From Bacteroidales bacterium UBA1173 (GTDB taxonomy: Bacteria > Bacteroidota > Bacteroidia > Bacteroidales > F082), in NCBI GenBank assembly GCA_002311655.1, contig DBYZ01000018.1:14638-69311 (forward strand): DNA of 54,674 nt, written 5' to 3'. The first letter of the stretch is position 1. Every line of letters starts with the position of its first letter. The notes beneath the pieces are model-generated. The model saw nothing but the letters and a program-made list of their open reading frames with translations. It did no database searches and was not told the DNA's origin. The translations under genes and the position numbers were made by a program. Below, in pieces: positions 35,418 through 43,833 of this stretch.

Positions 35418-35425
35418 TATTTTTG
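35418..35425 (+). promoter_or_regulatory. promoter -7 box of the secreted endonuclease
   Basis: TATTTTTG, ending 20 bases before the ATG at 35446. Divergent from the ABC-operon promoter. Confidence 0.65.
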
Positions 35426-35445
35426 CATTTTTATTAAAATCATCA

Positions 35446-38400
35446 ATGAAAAGATTTTACATTTTTATAATTCTTTTTGCTTTTGCCGCCACAATTAAGG
35501 CGCAGGCACCAGCAAATTATTACAGCACCGCTGAAGGGAAGACTGGTACCGCGCTGAAGCAGGCGTTGCACGATATCATCGACGACCATACAACAATTTC
35601 ATACTCACAGATTTGGAATGCCTTCGTCAGCACTGACAATAAAGGCAATAACGTGGTGTGGGATATGTATTCCGACGGAGCGAATTATACCTATCATTAT
35701 ACCGGTGACCAATGCGGGACCTATGATAGTGAAGGCGACTGCTATAACCGTGAGCATTCATGGCCGAAGAGTTGGTTTACAGGCGATGAAAATTCTGTTC
35801 CGGGTCGCGATCTGCACCATATTTTCCCGACAGATGGCTATGTCAATCAGCAGAGGAGCGACAATCCGTTCGGCGAGGTTGCCACTGCGTCAAATACTTT
35901 CAAAAATGGCAGCAAACTCGGAACTTGTAAATCATCCCTTGGATATACGGGTACGGTGTATGAGCCAATCGACGAGTACAAAGGCGATTTGGCTCGTGCT
36001 CTTATGTATATGAGTGTGCGTTATTACACTGAAGATAGCGGTTGGAACACCTCAGCTATGACTAACAAATCGGAAATCAAAAGCTGGGCAATAACAATGC
36101 TGCTGAATTGGAGTGATAATGACCCTGTGTCAGCAAAAGAAATAGCCCGTAACAACGCCGTTTATGCCATCCAAGGGAACCGCAATCCATTCATTGATAA
36201 TCCAAATTATGCCAGGCTGATCTGGGATCCTAACTATACAAGCGATTGCACGATTGCTGTTGCCGCAAGTCCGGAGGAAGGCGGTGAAGCCAGCGTGACA
36301 GCCAGTGTAATCACAAATGCTTCAATTGACTTCACGGCTCAAGGATATTCTAATGACCAGGTGATAAGCAACGCCACATTGGATTCTCATGTCGGTGTCA
36401 CATTCAACCAAGGTACAAACAACAATGCACCAAAATATTTTACTTCGGGTACGGCAATCAGATGTTACGGCGGCAACTATTTTACTGTCAGCACCTCTTT
36501 GGGTAGCATAACGAAAATTGAGTTGACCTATGGCTCAAGTGATGGCAGCAATACAATAACGACCAATGTCGGTACATTCAGCACTAATACTTGGACAGGA
36601 AACTCTTCATCGGTGACGTTCACCATTGGAGGCACATCTGGCAATCGCCGGCTCCGTGGTATCGCAGTCACTTATTCGGCTCCAAGCAATCCGGCGCAAC
36701 AGGTTACTGTCGTATCAGGCACAACAGCCACTTTGACGGCTACAGCAAATACCGGCTATCATTTTGTGAACTGGACAAAAAGCGGGGTGGTGGTGTCAAC
36801 AAACGCTACCTGTAATGTCACAGTTACCGCCAGCGGCACATATATAGCCAATTTCGAACCTAACATTTACGATATTTACGTTTCGGCAAGTCCTTCAGCA
36901 GGCGGCGTGGTCTATATCGGCGATGCCCCGATACCGGGAGGTAATACAACGAAATCTATTGATTTTTCAGCACAAGGATACGATAACGAACAATCGATAA
37001 GCGAGGCAACAATAGATTCTAATGTCAATGTCACATTTAAACAAGGCACAAACACAAGCAACGCACCTAAATATTATGATACTGGCGCAGCTATCAGATG
37101 CTATGCTGGTAACAATTTTGTTGTAGATGCTGGAACAAAATACCTCAAATCTATTACAATAACTTATGGTTCGGGTGATAACAGCAATGAAATTACCACA
37201 AATGTCGGCAGTTTCAATGGATCAACTTGGACTGGTAGCGCTACATCGGTTACATTCACCATTGGCGGTACATCAAAACACCGTAGAATTCATGCCTTGT
37301 CGGTAACTTATTATACTTCGGGCACTCCAGCTGTCACTCATACCACCGTCACTTATGGAAATACCGCTTCAATCACAGCAGTTCCTAACGACGGCTACTT
37401 CTTCACCAAATGGACTGAAAACAACACAAGCACCGTCGTCTCTCCCGATGCTTCCTGTGAAGTCACCGTGACAGGAGATATGACATTTAAGGCTAACTTT
37501 ATCCCTGCAACAATTAGTGAAAACACCACAATCCAGTCGTTGACAATGGGCGAGAATAAGACCCTCACCGTCAACTCGGGCGCTAAACTCACTGTTTCTG
37601 GAACGATAACTCAGGCTTCGGGTGCCAAAATTGTTCTCGAAGACGGCTGTCAGCTCGTCAACAGCACCGCAAACATCAATGCAACTGTCGAAAAGAGCAT
37701 CACCGCATGGACTACGACCCCTTCGAAAAACGGCTGGCACGCCATATCAACGCCTGTCAACAACGTGGCTTTTGCTAATGTGACAAATCTGAGAAGCTCC
37801 GATTATAATGTTTATCGGCTCAACGAGACCAACATTACATGGGAAAACTGCAACGACAACAATAATATTTACACATCGTTTGAAAATGGCCGCGGCTACA
37901 TCTATCGTAAAGGCGACAGCCAAACGATAGCGTTTAATGGAAATTTGAACGTTGCCAATGTAACCTATCATTTGACTTATACCTCATCGGTAACTAAAGG
38001 CTTCCACCTTATCGGAAACCCGTATCCGCATATTATATATAAAGGTGCAGGCGCTGCTATCCCTAACGATTATCTCAAAGAGGGATTCTACACCATAACA
38101 TCTGCCGGCGGTTTTATCCCTGGAATTGACAAAACAACTCCAATATCGCCATGTGAGGCTATTCTGGTCCAGGCTTTGAACACTGTCGTAAATGAAAATC
38201 TGATAATAACAAAGACCACTGCGAAAGGCGCAAAGAGAGATTTTGACGATAACATTATGTTTGCCGTATCGAACAGTCATTACGAAGATGTGGCTTACGC
38301 TGTGTTTAAGAAAGGACAGGGATTGAACAAGATTGAGCACCGCAACGAAGATATCCAGATGCTCTACGTCCAGCAAAATGGAGAAGATTTCGCCATCGCC

Positions 38401-38841
38401 AATATCGATGAGACTGTTCAAGTGTTTAACCTTAACTTCCATGCAGCCACGACAGGAAAATACACCTTGAAGGTTAAACCGACAGGCGACTTCAGATATC
38501 TGCATCTTATCGACAATCTCACAGGTGATGACATCGATTTGCTCATCGATGACGAGTATTCATTCGTTGGTTCGTCGAAGGACCAGGATAATCGTTTCAT
38601 CGTAAAATTCCGTCGTAATGTTGACAATGTTTCTGACAACGAAATATTTGCTTATCAAAACGGCAATGAAATCGTGGTTGAAGGCGACGGTGAATTGCAA
38701 ATCTTCGACATTACAGGAAGAATAGTCGCCAAACAGCATGTAACTGGTGTGGAGCGGGTTCGCAAACCGTCTCCATCAGGCGTTTACATATTCCGATTGA
38801 TTGGAAACGAGGTGAAAACACAAAAAATCATTGTTAAATAA
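35446..38841 (+). CDS. secreted endonuclease I with duplicated modules and T9SS domain
   Basis: A 1131-residue exported nuclease. After a signal peptide (1-19, ending IKAQ), residues 20-265 form an EndA/endonuclease I domain, with YNREHSWPKSWF near residue 105 and RDLHHIFPTDGYVNQQRSDNPFGEV near 127 giving the metal-binding His and Asn residues. Two similar units of about 211 residues follow, each an approximately 120-residue beta domain (SIDFTAQGYSNDQ from 293; SIDFSAQGYDNEQ from 504) plus an InlB-B-like repeat (GYHFVNWTKSG; GYFFTKWTENN). A further beta region and a C-terminal VEGDGELQIFDITGRIV...SGVYIFRLIG segment complete it, a T9SS signal lacking the usual YPNP. Confidence 0.9.
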   Translation: MKRFYIFIILFAFAATIKAQAPANYYSTAEGKTGTALKQALHDIIDDHTTISYSQIWNAFVSTDNKGNNVVWDMYSDGANYTYHYTGDQCGTYDSEGDCYNREHSWPKSWFTGDENSVPGRDLHHIFPTDGYVNQQRSDNPFGEVATASNTFKNGSKLGTCKSSLGYTGTVYEPIDEYKGDLARALMYMSVRYYTEDSGWNTSAMTNKSEIKSWAITMLLNWSDNDPVSAKEIARNNAVYAIQGNRNPFIDNPNYARLIWDPNYTSDCTIAVAASPEEGGEASVTASVITNASIDFTAQGYSNDQVISNATLDSHVGVTFNQGTNNNAPKYFTSGTAIRCYGGNYFTVSTSLGSITKIELTYGSSDGSNTITTNVGTFSTNTWTGNSSSVTFTIGGTSGNRRLRGIAVTYSAPSNPAQQVTVVSGTTATLTATANTGYHFVNWTKSGVVVSTNATCNVTVTASGTYIANFEPNIYDIYVSASPSAGGVVYIGDAPIPGGNTTKSIDFSAQGYDNEQSISEATIDSNVNVTFKQGTNTSNAPKYYDTGAAIRCYAGNNFVVDAGTKYLKSITITYGSGDNSNEITTNVGSFNGSTWTGSATSVTFTIGGTSKHRRIHALSVTYYTSGTPAVTHTTVTYGNTASITAVPNDGYFFTKWTENNTSTVVSPDASCEVTVTGDMTFKANFIPATISENTTIQSLTMGENKTLTVNSGAKLTVSGTITQASGAKIVLEDGCQLVNSTANINATVEKSITAWTTTPSKNGWHAISTPVNNVAFANVTNLRSSDYNVYRLNETNITWENCNDNNNIYTSFENGRGYIYRKGDSQTIAFNGNLNVANVTYHLTYTSSVTKGFHLIGNPYPHIIYKGAGAAIPNDYLKEGFYTITSAGGFIPGIDKTTPISPCEAILVQALNTVVNENLIITKTTAKGAKRDFDDNIMFAVSNSHYEDVAYAVFKKGQGLNKIEHRNEDIQMLYVQQNGEDFAIANIDETVQVFNLNFHAATTGKYTLKVKPTGDFRYLHLIDNLTGDDIDLLIDDEYSFVGSSKDQDNRFIVKFRRNVDNVSDNEIFAYQNGNEIVVEGDGELQIFDITGRIVAKQHVTGVERVRKPSPSGVYIFRLIGNEVKTQKIIVK

Positions 38842-38862
38842 TTGAAAAGGGGAGGAATGATC

Positions 38863-39114
38863 ATGAAAAAGTTGTTTTTGATTTTGTTTTTAGCAATGAG
38901 TGTTAATGTTTTCGCCCAGCACAGCGATGGTTTTTTCAATAATTACGAAAATGATTATTACAACAGATTAGACGAACCTGTCGATATCGGATTGTATTTC
39001 CCTTCTGGCATGCTTGGTTCAAACTATAACGAGCCGGGTGCTCCCGTTGGCAGCGGCCTTCTGATACTCACCCTCCTGGGCGCAGGCTACGCCATCAGAA
39101 AAAGAAAAGAGTGA
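38863..39114 (+). CDS. small secreted protein with C-terminal membrane anchor
   Basis: An 83-residue protein. The signal peptide is MKKLFLILFLAMSVNVFAQ. A short, Asn/Tyr-rich acidic middle leads to GAPVGSGLLILTLLGAGYAI and a basic end RKRKE: a Gly/Pro motif, one hydrophobic segment, then positive charges, the layout of C-terminal sorting or anchor signals. The ATG at 38863 is preceded by GGGGAGG with good spacing, a rare strong Shine-Dalgarno sequence here; upstream TTG and ATG candidates are rejected. It lies 21 bases after the endonuclease stop and is probably co-transcribed. Its stop is in a palindrome. Confidence 0.7.
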   Translation: MKKLFLILFLAMSVNVFAQHSDGFFNNYENDYYNRLDEPVDIGLYFPSGMLGSNYNEPGAPVGSGLLILTLLGAGYAIRKRKE

Positions 39115-39132
39115 GGTTTAAACTTCACTCTT
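39107..39132. terminator. palindrome over the stop codon of the small anchored protein
   Basis: A 26-base near-perfect palindrome: AAGAGTGAGGTTT (39107-39119) and AAACTTCACTCTT (39120-39132), one mismatch. The TGA stop (39112-39114) is in the left arm. Degenerate heptads of the ACTTCAA type continue to about 39160. It lies between convergent genes. Confidence 0.6.
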
Positions 39133-39162
39133 AACTTTAAACTTCAAATTGTTAACTTCAAA

Positions 39163-39849
39163 CTATTTCTTTATGCTGAGTATTACTCCCAGCGCCACTC
39201 CCAAAGCCGCTGCAAACAACACCTGCAGCGTTCCTGGCAGTAAGAAGGTGATGGTGTGAGCCGGATACCAGAACAGAGGTATCGTCTTCTTGAAAACGAA
39301 GCCGTATTGAACGTTCCAGTTTATCTTTTCCGCCAAAGTCTTCTGTATCTCAAGCGGTTTACTGAAGAATCCTTTCAGCGTGCCACCTGTCTCGGCAATG
39401 TGGATATCGGTGATTTTGTGGAATGTCATAAAGACTGGCGCAAACAGCGTGTTCATCAGCACGCTGACGCACAACGCCACGAAGAACTTGCCCCAACTGA
39501 GGTTGTTTGCAAACCACCATCCAGCTTTCTTGATGTGGAATCCTCTCTCAAGCAGAACTACAGTTCCGGTCTTGAAAATGGTCATTGCGGAAGCGATAAC
39601 GACACCGAGAACGCCCCAAACGAGCATCTTCGGCAACAAACCGAAGCCTTCTTTATAATATACGCCTTCCTTGATTCTCAGCGAAAGCATCTCGCCGAAA
39701 GTTCCCAAAATTGCGAACTTGAAGAAGCTCATCAGCAAGCCGTGTTTGTTGGTGTTGCGGATAAACCACTCCCATGCGCCTGGGATAAAAGCGAAGCCGC
39801 AGATGACCGCGGCTATCACTATAATTGTTATTTTGTCTGACTTTTTCAT
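39163..39849 (-). CDS. multi-pass membrane protein, unknown
   Basis: A 228-residue integral membrane protein with about five hydrophobic segments (ITIIVIAAVICGFAFIPGAWEWF, LVWGVLGVVIASAMTIF, FFVALCVSVLMNTLFAPVF, FWYPAHTITFLLPGTLQVLFAAALGVALGVIL). The WNVQYGFVFKKTIPLFWYPAHT segment recalls the Mpv17/PMP22 family, but I am not sure. It starts within TAATG, sharing one base with the stop of the upstream acyl-CoA synthetase gene, so the two are coupled. Function unknown. Confidence 0.75.
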   Translation of the reverse strand: MKKSDKITIIVIAAVICGFAFIPGAWEWFIRNTNKHGLLMSFFKFAILGTFGEMLSLRIKEGVYYKEGFGLLPKMLVWGVLGVVIASAMTIFKTGTVVLLERGFHIKKAGWWFANNLSWGKFFVALCVSVLMNTLFAPVFMTFHKITDIHIAETGGTLKGFFSKPLEIQKTLAEKINWNVQYGFVFKKTIPLFWYPAHTITFLLPGTLQVLFAAALGVALGVILSIKK

Positions 39850-41909
39850 TACTTCTCGATTCTAATTCTTGCGTCGACAGCCACCACGTTCTTCGGGTTG
39901 CCGAGCAATGGGTTGAGGTCCATCTCAGCAATCTCAGGAGCTGCCATCACCAATGCCGCCACTCTTGCAATCTGCTCGGCGTAGACATCGATGTTGACTG
40001 GCTGCTGACCGCGAACGCCTTGCAAAATCTTGTATCCACGGAGCTTGGTGAGCATGTCCTTAGCCTCTGGAGCGCTGATTGGCACCAATGAGCTCTGGAC
40101 GTCTTTCAGCACCTCGATGAAGATGCCGCCCAAGCCGAAGAATACCTGATGTCCGAACTTCGGGTCACGGATGGCACCGATGTAAACCTCAGTACCGTCA
40201 AGCATCGGGTACATCTCAACGGCGTAGGTGTCTTTGATAGCCATCAAGCGGTCGAACTCCTTGTCGACGGTCTCGATGTCGCGAACATTCAAGGTCACGC
40301 CGCCCACATCTGACTTGTGGACTGGTCCCACGACCTTCATCACGAGCGGATAACCGACCTCGTTGGCGAAGTCTAATGCTTGTTGTTTCTTGTCGACAAC
40401 GCGGATCTGCTTCTGTGCGATTCCTGCTGCGTCCAACAATTCGTAGATCTTGTCAGGGGCGATGTAACCGTTCTCGCAGCTGTCGATGCACTTGCGGATG
40501 CGGGCGGTGTCGATCTTAGGCATCTCCACGTTCTCAGGCTGTGGCTTCGGTGTGTTGTAAACCTTGCAAATTGCGTTACCGAGCACACATTCCTCTGGGA
40601 AGTTTATGCGGCCTTTTGCGATGAAGTCTTCGATCTCGCTCTTCACGTTGATGATTGAAGGCAGGACGGGGAAGATAGGCTTCTTGCAGGTCTTCATCTT
40701 CTGGTCAAGCAGGTCGTAAACCTCTTTGTTGCTGAACAATCCCGGTGAGCCGAAGATGACCACTGAGAAATCGATGTCGGTGTATTCGTTCTCGACGGTG
40801 TCGATGATATATCCGAGCTGCTCTGCTGTTCCTGTTGCGAGGAAGTCGATAGGGTTGCCCACTGATGATCCTGCGAAGAGTTTCTCAAGCAATGCCGGGC
40901 TTGCCGGATGTTCTTTCAATGATGGCACTTCCATGCCGCCGTTCGACAAGACATCTGTCAGCATGACTGCCGGACCGCCTGCGTGTGTTATGACGGCGCA
41001 GCGTTTGCCTTTGATTTCTGGGTGCATGAACACACCGCACACTGTCGTCAACTCCTGACGGTTCTGGCAGCGTACGATGCCTGCTTTCTTGAACAATGCG
41101 TCGACCACGGCGTCGTTGGTTGCCAAAGCACCTGTGTGTGACGATGCTGCGCGGCTGCCTGCTGCCGAGCCACCAGATTTGATAGCTGCGATGTGGCATC
41201 CTTTGTTGATGAGGCTGCGTGAATGTTTCAGTAATCTCTGTGGGTCGCCGATTTTCTCCATATAAAGCATGATGACGTGGCTCGACTTCACTGGGTCGAA
41301 GGTCTCGTCAAGGTGTTCCAGCACGTCCTCGATGCCGAGCTGAGCGCTGTTGCCCACCGCCCACACGCTGTTGAACTTAAGTCCGTTGCTCATGCCGTAT
41401 TCCTTGATGAACACTGCTGTTGCGCCTGAACCAGTGATGAAATCGACGCCCTTCGGGTCGAGTGTCGGGATAGGGGTGTCGAAGCATCCTGCGTAGTTCA
41501 CGTTGAGGAAGCCAGTGCAGTTAGGGCCTATCAAGCTGCCGCCGACGCTGTTGATGGTGTCGACGATATGTTTCTCGATAGCGGCGCCTTCAGCGTTTTC
41601 CTCAGAGAATCCGGCACTGATGATGATGAAGCCTTTGCAGCCTTTCTCTTTTGCCAAAACATCGACGGTCTGGGCGCAGAACTTCGCGGCGATGCACAAA
41701 ATTGCGCATTCCACCTGCGGAAGGTCATCGACCTTGGCGTAGCATTTCACGCCCTGTACCTCGGTCTCTTTCGGATTCACTGCATAAACAGGACCTCTGA
41801 AAGGGCTCTCAAGAAGGTTTTTCAAAGCTTTTCCACCAGGTTTGTGGATGTCTGACGACGCACCGCACACCACGATGCTCTTAGGATTTAAAAGTTCTCT
41901 TGCAATCAT
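39849..41909 (-). CDS. NDP-forming acyl-CoA synthetase (acetate-CoA ligase family)
   Basis: A 686-residue single-chain enzyme of the ADP/GDP-forming acyl-CoA synthetase group. The N-terminal CoA-binding domain has KSIVVCGASSDIHKPGGKALKNL. The succinyl-CoA-synthetase-like part carries the phosphohistidine in GSRAASSHTGALATND near residue 260. The C-terminal ATP-grasp domain (about 460-686) includes YPLVMKVVGPVHKSDVGGV and EMDLNPLLG. It makes acyl-CoA plus ADP, or runs in reverse for ATP yield. The acyl group cannot be told. A -7 box lies 34 bases upstream. Confidence 0.93.
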   Translation of the reverse strand: MIARELLNPKSIVVCGASSDIHKPGGKALKNLLESPFRGPVYAVNPKETEVQGVKCYAKVDDLPQVECAILCIAAKFCAQTVDVLAKEKGCKGFIIISAGFSEENAEGAAIEKHIVDTINSVGGSLIGPNCTGFLNVNYAGCFDTPIPTLDPKGVDFITGSGATAVFIKEYGMSNGLKFNSVWAVGNSAQLGIEDVLEHLDETFDPVKSSHVIMLYMEKIGDPQRLLKHSRSLINKGCHIAAIKSGGSAAGSRAASSHTGALATNDAVVDALFKKAGIVRCQNRQELTTVCGVFMHPEIKGKRCAVITHAGGPAVMLTDVLSNGGMEVPSLKEHPASPALLEKLFAGSSVGNPIDFLATGTAEQLGYIIDTVENEYTDIDFSVVIFGSPGLFSNKEVYDLLDQKMKTCKKPIFPVLPSIINVKSEIEDFIAKGRINFPEECVLGNAICKVYNTPKPQPENVEMPKIDTARIRKCIDSCENGYIAPDKIYELLDAAGIAQKQIRVVDKKQQALDFANEVGYPLVMKVVGPVHKSDVGGVTLNVRDIETVDKEFDRLMAIKDTYAVEMYPMLDGTEVYIGAIRDPKFGHQVFFGLGGIFIEVLKDVQSSLVPISAPEAKDMLTKLRGYKILQGVRGQQPVNIDVYAEQIARVAALVMAAPEIAEMDLNPLLGNPKNVVAVDARIRIEK

Positions 41910-41942
41910 ATATCTGTATTTTTAATTTGTTCAAATTTTCTG

Positions 41943-41950
41943 CAAAAATA
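41943..41950 (-). promoter_or_regulatory. promoter -7 box of the acyl-CoA synthetase
   Basis: The complement reads TATTTTTG, 34 bases before the ATG at 41909. It drives the synthetase and the overlapping membrane-protein gene. Confidence 0.65.
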
Positions 41951-41993
41951 CGATTATTTGACGGAATTTAAAAATAATTTTGAATCTTTTTCA

Positions 41994-42070
41994 TCAAACT
42001 TCAAACTTCAAACTTCAAACTTCAAACTCCAAACTTCAAACTTCAAACTCCAAACTTCAAACTTCAAACT
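41994..42070. repeat. eleven-copy heptad array
   Basis: Seventy-seven bases made of exactly eleven 7-mers without interruption: nine TCAAACT and two CCAAACT (units 6 and 9). The last heptad carries the TGA stop of the lipid-kinase gene on the minus strand. The same words form the recN/M16 hairpin. With 7-base units and no spacers it is not a CRISPR. Copy number may vary by slippage. Confidence 0.9.
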
Positions 42071-42969
42071 GTCGGCACGACAAACCGTATCGCCTGCTGC
42101 TTGTTCTCCACCACAATCCTTTCTCCCTTCAAAATCTCGCCATCCAATGAGACACAGAATCCCTTGCCGCCTTCAATAACAACCTGTTTTGCTCGGCGAT
42201 AGACTATATATTTCTCGAATTTTGGATTGTCAAGATGCGTTCCGTTGGTATAGTATTTTTTCAATAATGCAAATTTTAATCTTGAAACTGGCTTGATGAG
42301 GCACACTTCCATCAATCCGTCGTCATTCGATGAGCGTGGGGCGCATTGGTAACTGCCGCCTACATATTTGCCGTTCGCGATGGTGCAGAGGCATATCTTT
42401 CCGTCGTTGAGCTGCTCGCCGTCGGCATAAACGGTGCATTTTGTGCGCATTCCAGTGAAAAACGCCTTAAGCACCGCGATAGGGTAGCACATCTTGCCTC
42501 CGATGATAGGGTAACGGCGGATTTTATTCATCGTCTTCGCTACAGCGGAATCGAGCCCGAAATGCGTGGCGTTTAAAGCATATCTGTCGTTCACCTGCAT
42601 GATGTCGACACGTTTCTCTATGCCGTGTATGGCATTTTCAACGTTTCTAAACATCTGTAAATCACCGAAATACTTGATGTAATCGTTGCCGCTGCCGTAG
42701 GCCAAGACTGCCATGCTTGCATTCGGATATCCATAAATGCCGCTAGCCACCTTGTTGATGGTGCCGTCGCCGCCACAAGCGTAAAAACGTACCTCCTCAT
42801 CCGGATGAGCATCGAGGTGTTCTCTTATCTGACTTATATTGTCTTTAGCTGAGTTTGGTGTAAAGATTTCATAATCAATGGCTTCACTCTCTCTCGCAAT
42901 CGCATTCTTCACCTCGTCGAGGCATGAATGCTCGCCGGCGACGGTGTTAACAATGAAAATATGCTTCAT
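42064..42969 (-). CDS. diacylglycerol-kinase-family lipid kinase
   Basis: A 301-residue DagK/YegS-type lipid kinase. The nucleotide-binding signature GGDGTINKVASGIYG is near residue 66, followed by AVLAYGSGNDYIKYFG. The later YVGGSYQCAPRSSNDDGLMEVCLI segment is the conserved C-terminal domain. It phosphorylates a lipid such as diacylglycerol; the real substrate is not visible. It is 5 bases downstream of the acyl-ACP thioesterase. Its final codons (PTV and TGA) run into the heptad array, so the stop is provided by a repeat unit. Confidence 0.92.
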   Translation of the reverse strand: MKHIFIVNTVAGEHSCLDEVKNAIARESEAIDYEIFTPNSAKDNISQIREHLDAHPDEEVRFYACGGDGTINKVASGIYGYPNASMAVLAYGSGNDYIKYFGDLQMFRNVENAIHGIEKRVDIMQVNDRYALNATHFGLDSAVAKTMNKIRRYPIIGGKMCYPIAVLKAFFTGMRTKCTVYADGEQLNDGKICLCTIANGKYVGGSYQCAPRSSNDDGLMEVCLIKPVSRLKFALLKKYYTNGTHLDNPKFEKYIVYRRAKQVVIEGGKGFCVSLDGEILKGERIVVENKQQAIRFVVPTV

Positions 42970-42974
42970 AATCG

Positions 42975-43712
42975 TCAGTCTTTAATATAGGCGTATGTGA
43001 CGACCTTGCCGGATTTCTTAATTGCGAAATGCCACTCATCGTCAACTTTTTTGCGATAGATGCGCAGCACGTCGCCTTCCAAACTCTCTGCCTCGTAATG
43101 AATCTCCATCTCCTTGATAGTCATTGACTCCAAATCCTTGACGGAAAACGAGTCGAGAACCATCATGCAGTATTTTGTATTGTTGGTATGATGCGATAGG
43201 TCGATGTCGCAGGCCCTGATGGTCTTCTCGTAAACGAAGTCGTCTTCGGTGAACTCGTCTTTGAACTTTTTGAATGTCGGCTCGCATGCTTTCTCTGTAA
43301 TGAATAGAATGTCAGGGTAGTGGATGCTGTCGGTTTTTCTCAGGCGTCGTGTATCTTTGTCCAAAATAACCCATTCAGCCACGGCGTTGACTGCTGGTTC
43401 GTTGTCTGTTCTCAGAATCTGATACGAACGGAAACACTTCAGCACTTCGAGTGCCGACGGCCATGTCTTCAAAATCACGTCGTCGTGGTCTTTAACCACA
43501 CTCTTGAACTCGAATTTTATGCGGCGCACCACCCAGAAGGCATTGTCACGTTTCGCCAGCGTCGGCAGGTCTATCTCGAGCATCATGGCGTTGGCGTCAG
43601 CGAGCTCCTCAAACAAGGTCTGCATCATGAAAGGACTCAACCTGTTCACGCTGTCGCAATAGCTCGACCAGACCTTGAAATTCTTAGTATAATGGTTGTT
43701 ATTCATATTCAA
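42975..43712 (-). CDS. acyl-ACP thioesterase
   Basis: A 245-residue FatA/FatB-like hot-dog enzyme that frees fatty acids from acyl carrier protein. Two hot-dog halves are visible. The N-terminal half has NAFWVVRRIKFEFKSVV, and the second contains DIDLSHHTNNTKYCMMVLDSF near residue 165, matching the conserved D-x-N-x-H-x-N-N pattern in part (S replaces the Asn). It pairs with the lipid kinase gene 5 bases downstream. No -7 box was found upstream, where the palindromic repeat lies, so read-through from the methyltransferase gene is possible. Confidence 0.88.
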   Translation of the reverse strand: MNMNNNHYTKNFKVWSSYCDSVNRLSPFMMQTLFEELADANAMMLEIDLPTLAKRDNAFWVVRRIKFEFKSVVKDHDDVILKTWPSALEVLKCFRSYQILRTDNEPAVNAVAEWVILDKDTRRLRKTDSIHYPDILFITEKACEPTFKKFKDEFTEDDFVYEKTIRACDIDLSHHTNNTKYCMMVLDSFSVKDLESMTIKEMEIHYEAESLEGDVLRIYRKKVDDEWHFAIKKSGKVVTYAYIKD

Positions 43713-43736
43713 TTTATAATTCCATTCTTTGTTTTT

Positions 43737-43833
43737 GTCATTCCGAGCGAAGCCGAGGAATCACCGGCATTTGAATGCTTCAGTAATATTCGATGGCGGT
43801 GATTTCTCTGCTCCCTATAGTCGGTCGAAATGA
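43737..43833. repeat. MITE-like palindromic element
   Basis: A 97-base inverted repeat. Left arm 43737-43765 begins GTCATTCCGAGCGAAGCCGA; right arm 43798-43833 ends GTCGGTCGAAATGAC and is its diverged complement with a 7-8 base insertion; a 32-base centre lies between. The outer ends are GTCATT/AATGAC and the inner arm ends AATCACC/GGTGATT. No transposase is encoded. The right arm contains the stop codon of the neighbouring methyltransferase gene. Confidence 0.75.

Noticed and set aside
41994..42070. Possible CRISPR array
   Set aside because: Units are 7 bases with no spacers and no cas genes nearby; it is a simple heptad tandem repeat.
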